A DNA stretch of 64,000 bases, from contig JADJLZ010000006.1 of assembly GCA_016709875.1 (NCBI GenBank), positions 124,001 to 188,000 of the forward strand. Direction: 5' to 3'. The notes under the pieces are model-generated. The model worked only from the letters and a program-made list of their open reading frames with translations, was not told the DNA's origin and did not search any database. Position numbers and translations under genes: made by a program. Source of the stretch: Planctomycetota bacterium (GTDB lineage Bacteria; Planctomycetota; UBA1135; GCA-002686595). Shown here piece by piece: positions 54,533 to 63,292 of this stretch (positions are counted from its first letter, which is position 1; every line of letters begins with the position of its first letter).

Positions 54533-57205
54533 TCAGTTGTGGCTCGGGGTCACCGGCGGGCGAACCTGTGCCGGGGTGGGCTCGTGCTCGGTCGGGATGA
54601 CGATGCTGGCCTTCAGGAGCACCAGCAGCTTGCGGTTCGAGATGTAGTTGCCCTTGCGCTCGAACAGGAAGGAGATGATCGGGATCTTGTTCAGGATCGG
54701 CACGCCGGAGCTCATCTCCTGGCGATCCGAAACCTTCATGCCGCCCAGCAGCACGGTGCCGCCGTCGGGCATCGGGATCGAGGTGCGCACGCGCTGGTAC
54801 TCGACCTCGGGCAGCTGGATCGTGACCGAGTTCTGCGAACCCAGGGTCGTGACCACTTCGCGCATCGGGCGCTTCAGGGTCGCGATCGTCGGGCGCAGCT
54901 CGAGCGTGATGAAGCGGCGGTCGGCCGACACCACCGGGCGGACGTCGAGCACGACGCCGTCTTGGACCACGTTGACGATCGGGTCGGCGATCGAAGCGCC
55001 CTGCGCGATCTCGACGTTGAAGTCCTGCACGTAGGCGACCTGGTTCAAGACCGAGAGGTTGCCGCGCGCCGTGTTGTAGACCGTGATGCGCGGGCTCGTG
55101 ACGAGCTCGACGCGTTCGGACTTCGAGACCGCGCGCAGGATCATCTCCAGCTGGATGTCGTTCAGGTAGGTCCACTGGAACGACAGGCCGCCGTCGCCCT
55201 GCATCACGTTGGCGTCACCCAGCCCCTGGTCGTAGAGCTGCTCGACGCGCGCGCGGGCGTCGATGTTGTCGCCGCTGCCCGTGTCGCCGACGTTGCGGTT
55301 GTACCAGGCGCCGAGGTCGGTGTTCTGACCGATCTCCTTGCCCAGGTCCGCCTGCGCGGTCGGGTCGCCGAAGTCGTTGAAGAAGTTGTTCGTTCCCAGG
55401 CCCGGCGAACCCAGGCCGCGGAAGTCGACGCCGATGTCCTCGAGGAAGTTGTCCTCGACCTTGAGGAAGCGCGCCTGGATGTCGACCATGATGCCGGTCG
55501 CCTCGCGCAGGTCCTCGAGCAGCTTCTGGATCTGCTCGTGCACTTCGGGCGTCTGGTGGACGACCATCGTGCCGCTGGGCGTGATGCGCAGGCTGTTCTG
55601 CGGATCCGCGTCCCAGGAGCCGACCGCGACGTTGTTGCGGATCAGCGTGTCGAGGTTGTCGGCCGTGACGATGTTCGCCTCGCGCTCGGTCTTGTCCTCT
55701 TCCTGGAGGTTCGTGCCGCCGGAGGGGGAGACGTTCATCTCGGCGCCGGGGAAGTCCGGGATCGGGTGGATCAGGTCGCGGACTTCGTAGGTGCGCAGCA
55801 CCTGTCCGCCCTTGAGCTCGTCCTTGGTGACGAACTTGACCACACCGTCCTCGACCTTCCAGCGCAGGTTCTCGTGGGTGTCGGCGACCAGATCGAGCAC
55901 CTTGCGCACGCTGCGCTGGGTGTCGAGCTTGAGCTTGACCGACTTCTGTTCCTCGTCGAGTTCGCTGTTGGCCTTGGGCGAGATGATGAAGTTCACGCCC
56001 GTGATGCTCTGCAGGTAGGCCGCGACGTCCGCGAGCGCCGAGCCGCCGCCTTCGGGCGTCTCGAAGCGCGGGGCGAAGCTGACCGTGTCGAGGCGGTCGA
56101 GCACGCGCTGCTTGTCAGCCGCGGTGCCGGTCTCGAGGCTGGAGAACTCGAGCGGCTTGCGCGCGCTGACTTCCTTCCAGCGCTTGGGGTCGTCGAAGAC
56201 GAGCGCGTCGTTCTGCGGCACGTTCATCGTGTCGACCTCTTCCATCGTGCGCAGCCACTGCTCGCGGTAGTTCTGGCGCGTGGTCTCCTCGACGCGCGCG
56301 TGGCGGGCGTCGCGGGCGATCTGGCGCAGGTCCTTCGCGGCCTGGTTGTTGGCGTCGATGAGCAGGATCTGGTCGCAGAAGTCCTCGGACTTCTCGAACT
56401 TCTCGTTCAGGAAGGCCGCGTTGGCGTTCTGGTAGAGCGAGCGCAGGACGTTCTTCTTGTAGTTGGCTTCCTCGGCCTCGCGCTTCTCCTTCTCGGCGCG
56501 CGCGGCGGCCTCGGCCTTGCGCTGCTTCTCCTGCGCCTGCGTCTGCGCCATGTCCATGGCGCGGTTGAGCTCGCCGGTGACGATCTTCTCGTCGAGCGAG
56601 TCGGTGGCGATCAGCGGGTTGTAGCGCAGGATCATCTGCGCCTGGCGGAAGTGGTCGATCGCGGCGTCGAGGTCGCCCGAGCGCAGGGCGTTCTCGCCGT
56701 TCAGCTTCTGCTCCTCGGCGGCCATGCGGGCCTGGGCGCGGCGCACCATCGTCTGGCTGGCCGAGTCCTTGATCAGCTCCGCGGCGTCGGCGTAGCTGTC
56801 GCCGAGCAGCGAGCGGACCGTGTGCATCTTGTCGCGCGCTTCCTGGCTCGAGGGGTCGAGCTCGAGGGCCGAGGCAAAGGACTCGAGGGCGGCGTTGAGG
56901 TCGCCGCGGTCGAGCTCGGCCTGGCCGCGCTTGCGGTACTCAGCCGCGAGCGAAGCGCGCTGCTCCCGCTGGAGCTTCTGGCGCTCGGCGTCGGCCGCGA
57001 GGTCGGGCTGCTGGGCGGCTTCGCGCGGGGCGCTGGCCTCGAGCGGCACCACGGGGACCGCGAGCAGCGAGTCGTCGCCGCCCTGGTTCGCCTTGGAATT
57101 CGTGGTGGCCTGGGAATCCGGAGCGCTCGTGTGCTTCGCCGAGGTCGTGTGGCAGGAGCAGGGGAACGCCGCGAGGAGCGGGAGGAGAATCTTCCTCAAC
57201 TGCAT
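54533..57205 (-). CDS. TPR-secretin lipoprotein B
   Basis: An 890-residue paralog of the next gene. The signal sequence MQLRKILLPLLAAFPCSC has a lipobox-like PCSC. Residues about 70-330 are TPR helices and a charged coiled coil (GQAELDRGDLNAALESFASA; RAEKEKREAEEANYKK). Residues about 400-600 hold N-domains (NFIISPKANSELDEEQKSVK; MVVHQTPEVHEQIQKLLEDL), and 600-870 the secretin domain: FLEDIGVDFRGLGSPGLG, NQVAYVQDFNVEIAQGASI, GVVLDVRPVVSADRRFITLE, MPDGGTVLLGGMK. Same order as secretin A, so a tandem duplication; the two could form mixed or separate rings. The start is the ATG at 57203-57205, preceded by ACCC. Confidence 0.92.
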   Translation of the reverse strand: MQLRKILLPLLAAFPCSCHTTSAKHTSAPDSQATTNSKANQGGDDSLLAVPVVPLEASAPREAAQQPDLAADAERQKLQREQRASLAAEYRKRGQAELDRGDLNAALESFASALELDPSSQEARDKMHTVRSLLGDSYADAAELIKDSASQTMVRRAQARMAAEEQKLNGENALRSGDLDAAIDHFRQAQMILRYNPLIATDSLDEKIVTGELNRAMDMAQTQAQEKQRKAEAAARAEKEKREAEEANYKKNVLRSLYQNANAAFLNEKFEKSEDFCDQILLIDANNQAAKDLRQIARDARHARVEETTRQNYREQWLRTMEEVDTMNVPQNDALVFDDPKRWKEVSARKPLEFSSLETGTAADKQRVLDRLDTVSFAPRFETPEGGGSALADVAAYLQSITGVNFIISPKANSELDEEQKSVKLKLDTQRSVRKVLDLVADTHENLRWKVEDGVVKFVTKDELKGGQVLRTYEVRDLIHPIPDFPGAEMNVSPSGGTNLQEEDKTEREANIVTADNLDTLIRNNVAVGSWDADPQNSLRITPSGTMVVHQTPEVHEQIQKLLEDLREATGIMVDIQARFLKVEDNFLEDIGVDFRGLGSPGLGTNNFFNDFGDPTAQADLGKEIGQNTDLGAWYNRNVGDTGSGDNIDARARVEQLYDQGLGDANVMQGDGGLSFQWTYLNDIQLEMILRAVSKSERVELVTSPRITVYNTARGNLSVLNQVAYVQDFNVEIAQGASIADPIVNVVQDGVVLDVRPVVSADRRFITLELRPTIATLKRPMREVVTTLGSQNSVTIQLPEVEYQRVRTSIPMPDGGTVLLGGMKVSDRQEMSSGVPILNKIPIISFLFERKGNYISNRKLLVLLKASIVIPTEHEPTPAQVRPPVTPSHN

Positions 57206-57729
57206 GGGTTCGAAGGCCTTGCCTAGGGAGTCGTCGGCAGCGTGGAGCCCGGGCGGTTTGCACCGCGTCGAGCTCCCGGAGCGTCGGTCGCTTCCCAAGC
57301 TCTCGGCACCGAGACGGGATCCTTCGGATCCGCCACGGCGCGTCGACTTGGGGGCGTCGGCGTCGCTGCCAGGGGGGGGTGGGTCTACGTCGAGTTGAAC
57401 AGGATCAGCGGAGGGGGGGGTCCCGCTCGCGCGGCAGCGCATTGTCCGAGAAGTGCGCGACTTCAGGGGCAAAACGACCGCCGTTGCTTGCGGGGATCGC
57501 ACAACACTTGGCGGCCCAGCGTTCGGGGGGGAACGCTGGATCGCCGATCGGAGCGGCTCCTCCGTGCGGGCGTCGCGCGCCGCGGACGGCACCGGAGATC
57601 TCCGATTTCGTGCTCGAGTTGAGTGAAGAGCGGGCGGGGATCCTACCTGCGCATGAACGAGCGGTCAACGAGGCCGCGCGGTGACAGGGGGGGTCCGCGG
57701 TGGCGAGCTACCGCCCCGGGCTGCCGAAG
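57206..57729. other. Gene-free region with G-runs upstream of the secretin genes
   Basis: No reading frame here has family features. The region carries four runs of seven or eight G on the plus strand (57372-57379, 57413-57420, 57525-57531, 57687-57693), with a fifth just inside the neighbouring coding region (57765-57771). It must include the promoter of the secretin pair, read on the minus strand, where the runs are C-runs. No tRNA-like fold holds up on inspection. Confidence 0.55.
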
Positions 57730-58539
57730 TTACCGGCTTGCCGGGCTCGAACCCGTATCCGAGCGGGGGGGAATGGGCATCCCGAGCACTCCCATGGCGA
57801 GCTGGATGTCCTTCCAGCACTCTTTCTTTTCCCCGGGGCTGCGCAGCAGGTAGGCGGGGTGGTAGGTCGGAACCACCTTGCGGCCGCCGCGCTCGTGGAT
57901 CCGGGCCCGCATGGCGCCCATGCTCTCCTCGATGCCGAGGACGTGCATCGCCGCATGGCGGCCGAGCGGGACGAGCACGGCCGGGTCGACGAGCTCGATC
58001 TGGCGGTCGAGCCAGGGCGTGCAGGTCGCCTTCTCGGTCGGGGTCGGCTCGCGGTTTTCGGGCGGCCGGCACTTGAGCACGTTGGCGATCGTGATCTCGC
58101 CGCGTGCGATGCCCATGCCCTTCTCGATGATGTCGGTGAGCAGTTTTCCAGCCCGGCCGACGAAGGGCACGCCCTGGGCGTCCTCGTCCGCGCCGGGCGC
58201 CTCGCCGACGAACATCAGCGCCCGCGTGCCCTGGCCGTCCATGAAGACGGTCTGGTTGCGGGTTTTGGAGAGGCCGCAGGCCTCGCAGCGGCTGACGCAG
58301 GCGCGCAGGCTCTCGAGGTCCTTCGCGGCCGCGGCCTGGGCGCGGACGTCCTCCGCGGTGCGCGCGGGACCGGTGAGGTTCACGGGGCCGGCAGTTCGTG
58401 CGGGAGCCGCGGCGGCCTTCGTCGCCTTCGAGGGGGCGCGCTTTGCGCCCCCGAGCGCCTTGCGGCGTGACGCAGCGCGGCGCGTGGCGTGAGCCAGGGC
58501 CTCGAGTTCGGCGCGCGGATCTTCGAGGGGCGGGCTCAC
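57730..58539 (-). CDS. Uracil-DNA glycosylase, iron-sulfur type (family 4/5)
   Basis: A 269-residue protein. After an A/K/R-rich N-terminal extension of about 85 residues, the glycosylase domain shows the cluster cysteines in CVSRCEACGLSKTR, KCRPPENREP and ATCTPWL. It also has the active-site loop MFVGEAPGADEDAQGVPFVG and the C-terminal motif TYHPAYLLRSPGEKK. It removes uracil from deaminated DNA. The start is GTG (complement of 58537-58539); the long low-complexity head suggests the true start could be further in. Confidence 0.92.
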   Translation of the reverse strand: MSPPLEDPRAELEALAHATRRAASRRKALGGAKRAPSKATKAAAAPARTAGPVNLTGPARTAEDVRAQAAAAKDLESLRACVSRCEACGLSKTRNQTVFMDGQGTRALMFVGEAPGADEDAQGVPFVGRAGKLLTDIIEKGMGIARGEITIANVLKCRPPENREPTPTEKATCTPWLDRQIELVDPAVLVPLGRHAAMHVLGIEESMGAMRARIHERGGRKVVPTYHPAYLLRSPGEKKECWKDIQLAMGVLGMPIPPRSDTGSSPASR

Positions 58540-58591
58540 CGGGAAGCCGAGGATAGCGCCGCGCCGCGCGGATGCCACAATTGGACGCTCG

Positions 58592-59895
58592 ATGCGCGCC
58601 TCTCTGTGTCTCCTCGTCCTCCTCGCCGGCTGCAGCCAGGAACAGCCCGCACCCGCACCGGCGCCCGCGCCTTCCGCTCCGAAAGCACCGGCGCCCGAGG
58701 TCTCCGCGCCAGCCGCGGCCCCCGCTCCCAAGGCCTGGCCGCGCGTGCACACGTCCGAGCTCGACGCGTTGCGCCGCGCGCTGGACCTCGGCCCGCTCTC
58801 GGAAGTGCAGCGCCTGATCGGCTGCGCGGCGGACGCGGGTGCGGAACAACCGCTGCTGCGCGCGCGCCTGGCGGCGGCGAGCGGGCGCGGCATCGAGGCG
58901 CTGCGACTGGTCGAGGAAGCGCGCAGCGCCGCCCCCCAGAATCCGAGCGTCTACGCGACCGCGGCCGAGATCTACGCCGCCTCCGAGGGCATCGACTCGG
59001 CCGCGCGCGAGATCGTGCGCGGCGAGAAGAGTGCGAGCCCAGCGCCGAGTTCCTGCGCGCGCGCGGCGTGCTCTCGATCTCGCAGCCGGGCGGCGCCGCG
59101 CGCGGGCTCGAGGAGCTCGAGGCCGCGCGCAAGGCCGATCCGCAGCTGCCCTTCGCACTGCGCGCGCTCGGCCAGGCGCACCTCCTGCTCGGGAAGGAGT
59201 GCGCCAAGAAGGAACAGGTCGCCGCGGCGCTGCGGCACGCGCTCGATTCGGTCGCCTTCGACCCCGACGACCTCGACGCGCAGCGCTTCGTCTCCGAGTG
59301 CCAGGCCGCGAGCGGCGACTTCGACGCGGCGCTCGCGGTGCTGCGCAAGCTCGTCGAGGCCGGCCACCCGCTCGTCTCCGAGCTCGCGCTGATGGAGAAG
59401 CGCGCAGGCATCGCCTGCCTGCTGCACGAGGACAAGCCCGGCGCGCTGGCGCACTTCCTTGAGGCGCGCGGGCGCGGCCTCTCCGACGAGGAGCTCGCGA
59501 CAGGTGCGCGCCTCCTGGCCGAGGCCTCGCAGACGCACCTGGACGCGGGCGTCGCGGCACTCCAGGCGAAGGAACTCGCCCAGGCCGAGAGCGAGTTCCG
59601 CGCCGCGCTCGTGTACGACGCCGACTCGCTCGCCGCGCAGAATCACCTGGGGGTCGCGCTCTTCCGCCAAGCGCAGTACCCGCAGGCCTGCGAGCTGTGG
59701 CGCAAGGTGCTCGAGACGGCGCGCGAGGAGCAGCTGGAGCTGCCCGACCCGGTGCACATCAACCTCTCCGAGGCGCAGCGCCTGGCGGGGGATGCGCAGG
59801 GCGCGCGCGCGACGCTCGAGGGCTACCTGGCCGTCAAGCCCGACGGCCGCTGGGCCGAGTGGACGCGCGAAGCGCTCAAGAAACTCGAACACTAG
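58592..59895 (+). CDS. TPR-repeat lipoprotein, with one frameshift
   Basis: The start MRASLCLLVLLAGCSQEQ has lipobox LAGC (C14) and a proline/alanine-rich spacer. TPR helices follow: ALRLVEEARSAAPQNPSVYA, then in the second frame AEFLRARGVLSISQPGGAAR, ALRALGQAHLLLGKECAK, AAQNHLGVALFRQAQYPQAC and the end EWTREALKKLEH. The frames meet at about 59024-59034 in gagaagag; one lost base would give EEECEPSAEFLRA, and length has remainder 2. Restored length is about 434 aa. Probably a periplasmic scaffold protein. Confidence 0.8.
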
Positions 59896-59976
59896 GTCCG
59901 CGCGGCGCGAGTGGCCATCCCCGCGGGGCGGACGTATCCTGCGTCACGTCCTCGCGACCGTTTCGGGAGCTTCTCC

Positions 59977-61107
59977 ATGCGTTCTCACTGCCTGCGTCTC
60001 TTTGCTCTGCTGGCCCTCTCGTTGTGCGCCTTCGCCAGCCCGGGCGACGACGCGCTCACGCTCAACCGCAAGGTCCTCGATGCCTGCTTCACGCAGAAGT
60101 GGGACGAGGCGCTGACGCTGCTCGCGCAACTGGACCGGCTGCAGCCGGAGTACAACGGCACGGCCTACAACTACGCCTGCGTCTACGCGCGCAAGGGCGA
60201 GCCCGACAAGGCCTTCGAGTGGCTCGGCCGTTCGATCGAGTGGGGCTGGGGCGGCGCGCGCGGTTCGGTTGCCACCCCTAGCCTGCAGGCGACGCAGTCG
60301 ATCTGGCACGCGGCGATGCTCGAGACCGACGCCGACCTCGAGAGTCTGCGCAAGGACGAGCGCTTCGCGAAGATCGTCGAGCGCGCGAAGGCGCTGCAGA
60401 AACGCGCCGAGGAGTACACCGCGGAGCCCGCGCTGTACGTGCCCGAGAAACTGAAGGACGCAGCCGAACTCCCCGTGCTGATCGTGCTGCACGAGGCGGG
60501 CGGCGACAAGGCGAGCACGCTCGCGGCCTGGAAGCCGATCGCCGACGAACTCGTGTGCGCGCTCGCCGTGCCCGCCGCGCCGTTCTCGCGCGGCGAGGAT
60601 CCCGCTCGCGGCTGGGCCTGGATCGACGATCCGAGCAACTTCGCGCAGCCCGGACGCACGAAGGACTACCAGCAGCCGGTCAACGCCGCGCTCGACGCGC
60701 TGCGCAAGACGAAGAAGCTCGCCGCGAACCGCGTCTGGCTCGCGGGCGCGGGCCAGGGCGCCACGCTCGCGCTGCTCACCGCACTGCACAACGCCACGCT
60801 CGTGCGCGGCGCCGCCGTGCTCGACCCCGACGTCGACCTGCAGCAGACCGGCTACAAGGTCCCCGGCGCCAAGGCCGCCGGCTTGCGACTCGAGGCGCGC
60901 TTCGATCCGACGTACTGGAAGGCGCGCGGCGGGGCCGATGCGACGCAGGCGATCGTCGCGGGCTGGGCTTTCCCCGGCTCGTGCAGCGCGCTCGCCGAGG
61001 TCAAGGACGCCGCCGCTCGCCGCGCAGCACTCGCGGCCGCCGTGCGCGCGCTCGCACAGGCCGCCGACGACGCCGGCAACGCGACGCCGGCGGTCGCGCC
61101 GAAGTAG
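59977..61107 (+). CDS. Secreted hydrolase-like protein without the nucleophile serine
   Basis: A 376-residue protein with signal peptide MRSHCLRLFALLALSLCAFA. Residues about 25-130 are TPR-like (AYNYACVYARKGEPDKAFEW). Residues about 150-330 resemble an esterase-D/PHB-depolymerase-type alpha/beta-hydrolase: PVLIVLHEAGGDKAS, then RVWLAGAGQGATLALLTAL where GxSxG is expected. The elbow reads GAGQG, so the serine is missing. GRTKDYQQPVNAALDAL and the late AGWAFPGSC are family-like. It may bind rather than hydrolyse. Classification is tentative. Confidence 0.65.
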   Translation: MRSHCLRLFALLALSLCAFASPGDDALTLNRKVLDACFTQKWDEALTLLAQLDRLQPEYNGTAYNYACVYARKGEPDKAFEWLGRSIEWGWGGARGSVATPSLQATQSIWHAAMLETDADLESLRKDERFAKIVERAKALQKRAEEYTAEPALYVPEKLKDAAELPVLIVLHEAGGDKASTLAAWKPIADELVCALAVPAAPFSRGEDPARGWAWIDDPSNFAQPGRTKDYQQPVNAALDALRKTKKLAANRVWLAGAGQGATLALLTALHNATLVRGAAVLDPDVDLQQTGYKVPGAKAAGLRLEARFDPTYWKARGGADATQAIVAGWAFPGSCSALAEVKDAAARRAALAAAVRALAQAADDAGNATPAVAPK

Positions 61108-61272
61108 GTCGGCCAGGGCGTGCGCGCAGCGCGCACGTGACGGGACTGGAAGGAACAAGCTTCCTCGTCGGCTCGTCCGAGGATCCGCGCGCGGACGCTG
61201 CTAGACTCCGCGGCTCACCCGCACGGGAGCGCGATCGGAACCAGGGCCATCGCGCGCCCTCACCCACTCCAC

Positions 61273-62523
61273 ATGTTGCCGCGCAAGTTCTGGTTGCTCC
61301 TGGTCGCGATCACGCTCGTCGCCTTCGGGCTGCGCCTGTGGATCGCGGCGGAGTACCAGGGCCTGTCCTCGCCGCCCGATCTGGAGGCCAATCCCGACCA
61401 GGGCGACTACGAGGCGCTCGGCTGGCGCCTGGCGGCGGGCGCGGGCTTCTCGCACGAGGACGGCACGCCGACGGCTTTCCGCGCGCCTGGCACGCCGGTG
61501 CTGATCGAGACGGTGTACATCGTCTTTGGCCACAACCGCGCGGCGGTGCGCGTCGTGTTCTGCCTGCTCTCGGCCCTGACCTGTCTGCTCGCGGGCATGA
61601 TCGCGGCGGAGGCTTTCGGGAACCTCGCGGGTCTCTTCGCGGCGCTGCTGCTCGCGCTGCTGCCCAACCACGTCTACTACGCGCAGCACATGCTGAGCGA
61701 GACGCCCTACGCCTTCGCGATCGCGGTCGCGTGCCTGTGGGTGGTGCTCTCGCGCCAGGAGCGCGGCTACTGGCTCTTCGACCTGGGTGCCGGGCTGATG
61801 TTCGGCCTCGCGTTCCTCACGCGGCCGCAGTCGGCGCTGTGCATGCCGATCTTCGGCTGTCTCGCCTTGCTCGGGGCGACGCGCTCGCGGCGGGCGGCGC
61901 TGCTGCAGATCGCGCGCATGGGGAGCGTGTTCGCGCTGGTCGTCGTGCCCTGGATGGTGCGCAACCAGATCGAACTTGGCACGCTCGCGCCGACCACACT
62001 CAGCGGCCAGGTCTTCTGGGGCGCGCACAACTCGACCGTCGCGGCCGATCCCGATTTGGTGGGCAGCTGGATCCCGATCGAGGGTCTGGTCGACGAGCAG
62101 CACCGCCTGCCGCAGGACGAGCCCGGCGCGACGCGCGCGGCCTGGGGCTATGGCCTGGACTTCCTGCGCGAACACCCGGGCGAAGTCCCGCGCTTGCTGT
62201 TCTGGAAGCTCGTGCGCCAGTACTCGCCGTTCCAGTGGACGCCCAATCGCCTCGTGTACTGGAGCTTCGCGATCGCCTGGCTCGTCGTCGGTCCGCTGTG
62301 CGTCGTCGGCCTGTGGCTCGGCTGGCGGCGCTCGCGTGCGAACGTGATCGTGCTGCTCGTGCCGATGCTCTCGACGCTCGCGACGGGGCTCGTCTTTTAC
62401 GGGGCGGGCCGCTTCCGCGACGGCGAAGCAGGCCTGTACGTCGTGCTCGCCGGCGCGGCGCTCGCCGCGGTTGCGCCGCTGCGTTGGAAGGCCTGGGCCG
62501 GCGATCCGGTGCCGACGGCGTAG
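61273..62523 (+). CDS. Membrane glycosyltransferase (family 39/ArnT-like)
   Basis: A 416-residue integral membrane protein with about nine TM helices, starting FWLLLVAITLVAFGLRLWI. The first outer loop has NPDQGDYEALGWRLAAGAGF, where GT39/GT83-type polyprenyl-phosphate-sugar transferases carry their catalytic acids. TAFRAPGTPVLIETVYIVFG and YYAQHMLSETPYAFA are also typical. It would transfer a sugar from a lipid carrier to an envelope component or protein. Acceptor unknown. Confidence 0.83.
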   Translation: MLPRKFWLLLVAITLVAFGLRLWIAAEYQGLSSPPDLEANPDQGDYEALGWRLAAGAGFSHEDGTPTAFRAPGTPVLIETVYIVFGHNRAAVRVVFCLLSALTCLLAGMIAAEAFGNLAGLFAALLLALLPNHVYYAQHMLSETPYAFAIAVACLWVVLSRQERGYWLFDLGAGLMFGLAFLTRPQSALCMPIFGCLALLGATRSRRAALLQIARMGSVFALVVVPWMVRNQIELGTLAPTTLSGQVFWGAHNSTVAADPDLVGSWIPIEGLVDEQHRLPQDEPGATRAAWGYGLDFLREHPGEVPRLLFWKLVRQYSPFQWTPNRLVYWSFAIAWLVVGPLCVVGLWLGWRRSRANVIVLLVPMLSTLATGLVFYGAGRFRDGEAGLYVVLAGAALAAVAPLRWKAWAGDPVPTA

Positions 62524-62620
62524 GCGCGAACGCGTTTACAAAGATCGCGGCGGGAAACCGGTCAGGAAGACGTGAGCGCGGGCCTCAACTCGCGCCGAGC
62601 ACGGCGCCGATAGCGCGGGG

Positions 62621-63292
62621 ATGAAGACCTCGCTCCCCACGCTCCCCCGGTTGTCCGCGCTGGCCCTTTCGCTGCTCGCCCTCGCGAGCAGTTGCGCGAG
62701 TTCCGCCGCGCGCGCGGGCGATCCCGTGGGGGAATTCGCGAGCTGGAGCGAGCGCGCCTACCGCGGCGAGGCGCAGGCGCAGTTCCGCGTCGGCTGGATG
62801 CACGAGCTCGGCCGCGGTTGCGCGCGCGACGCGGCGCAAGCGGCGCTGTGGTACCGCCTGGCCGCCGAGCAGGGCGATGCCGCGGCGCAGACGAACCTGG
62901 GACTCTTGTGCTACCGCGGCGAAGGCGTCGCGAAGTCCTACACGCTCGCCGCGCAGTGGTACGCGCGCGCCGCCGCGCAGGGTTTCCCGGCGGGGGAGTC
63001 GAACCTGGGCGTGATGTACCTGCTCGGGTTGGGCGTCGAGCCCGACGGCGCACGCGCGAGGGAGCTGCTCGCAGCCGCGGCGGAGCACGGCAACGTCAAG
63101 GCGCAGCGCACGCTCGCGACGCTCTACTACGCCGGCATCGGCGTGCCGCAAGACCGCGCGCGGGCAGAAGAGCTCTTCGAGAGCGCGCGCAGCGAGCGCG
63201 GGCAGGTGGACGAGCTCGTCGCGCGCGCGTTCGCGTACGATCCGCCGCTGGGCGCACGTCAGAGCTTCTCGGTCCCGCCCAGCTCGCGGTAG
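62621..63292 (+). CDS. Sel1-repeat lipoprotein
   Basis: A 223-residue protein with signal sequence and possible lipobox ASSC. Then come four Sel1-type repeats of 36 residues: AQFRVGWMHELGRGCARDAA, AQTNLGLLCYRGEGVAKSYT, GESNLGVMYLLGLGVEPDGA, AQRTLATLYYAGIGVPQDRA. Sel1 repeats form helical solenoids that bind other proteins. It ends within the convergent TPR gene, with a 34-base overlap. Confidence 0.88.
   Translation: MKTSLPTLPRLSALALSLLALASSCASSAARAGDPVGEFASWSERAYRGEAQAQFRVGWMHELGRGCARDAAQAALWYRLAAEQGDAAAQTNLGLLCYRGEGVAKSYTLAAQWYARAAAQGFPAGESNLGVMYLLGLGVEPDGARARELLAAAAEHGNVKAQRTLATLYYAGIGVPQDRARAEELFESARSERGQVDELVARAFAYDPPLGARQSFSVPPSSR

Noticed and set aside
57379..57684. Open frames of 87-126 codons in the gap between secretin B and the uracil-DNA glycosylase
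   Set aside because: No start context, no family motif, interrupted by G-runs and arginine-rich as expected for random GC-rich sequence.
57690..57765. Possible tRNA, because of a ggctcgaaccc stretch resembling a T-arm
   Set aside because: The T-loop lacks the usual TTC start, no acceptor stem or anticodon arm can be paired around it on either strand, and the stretch overlaps the end of the glycosylase coding region.
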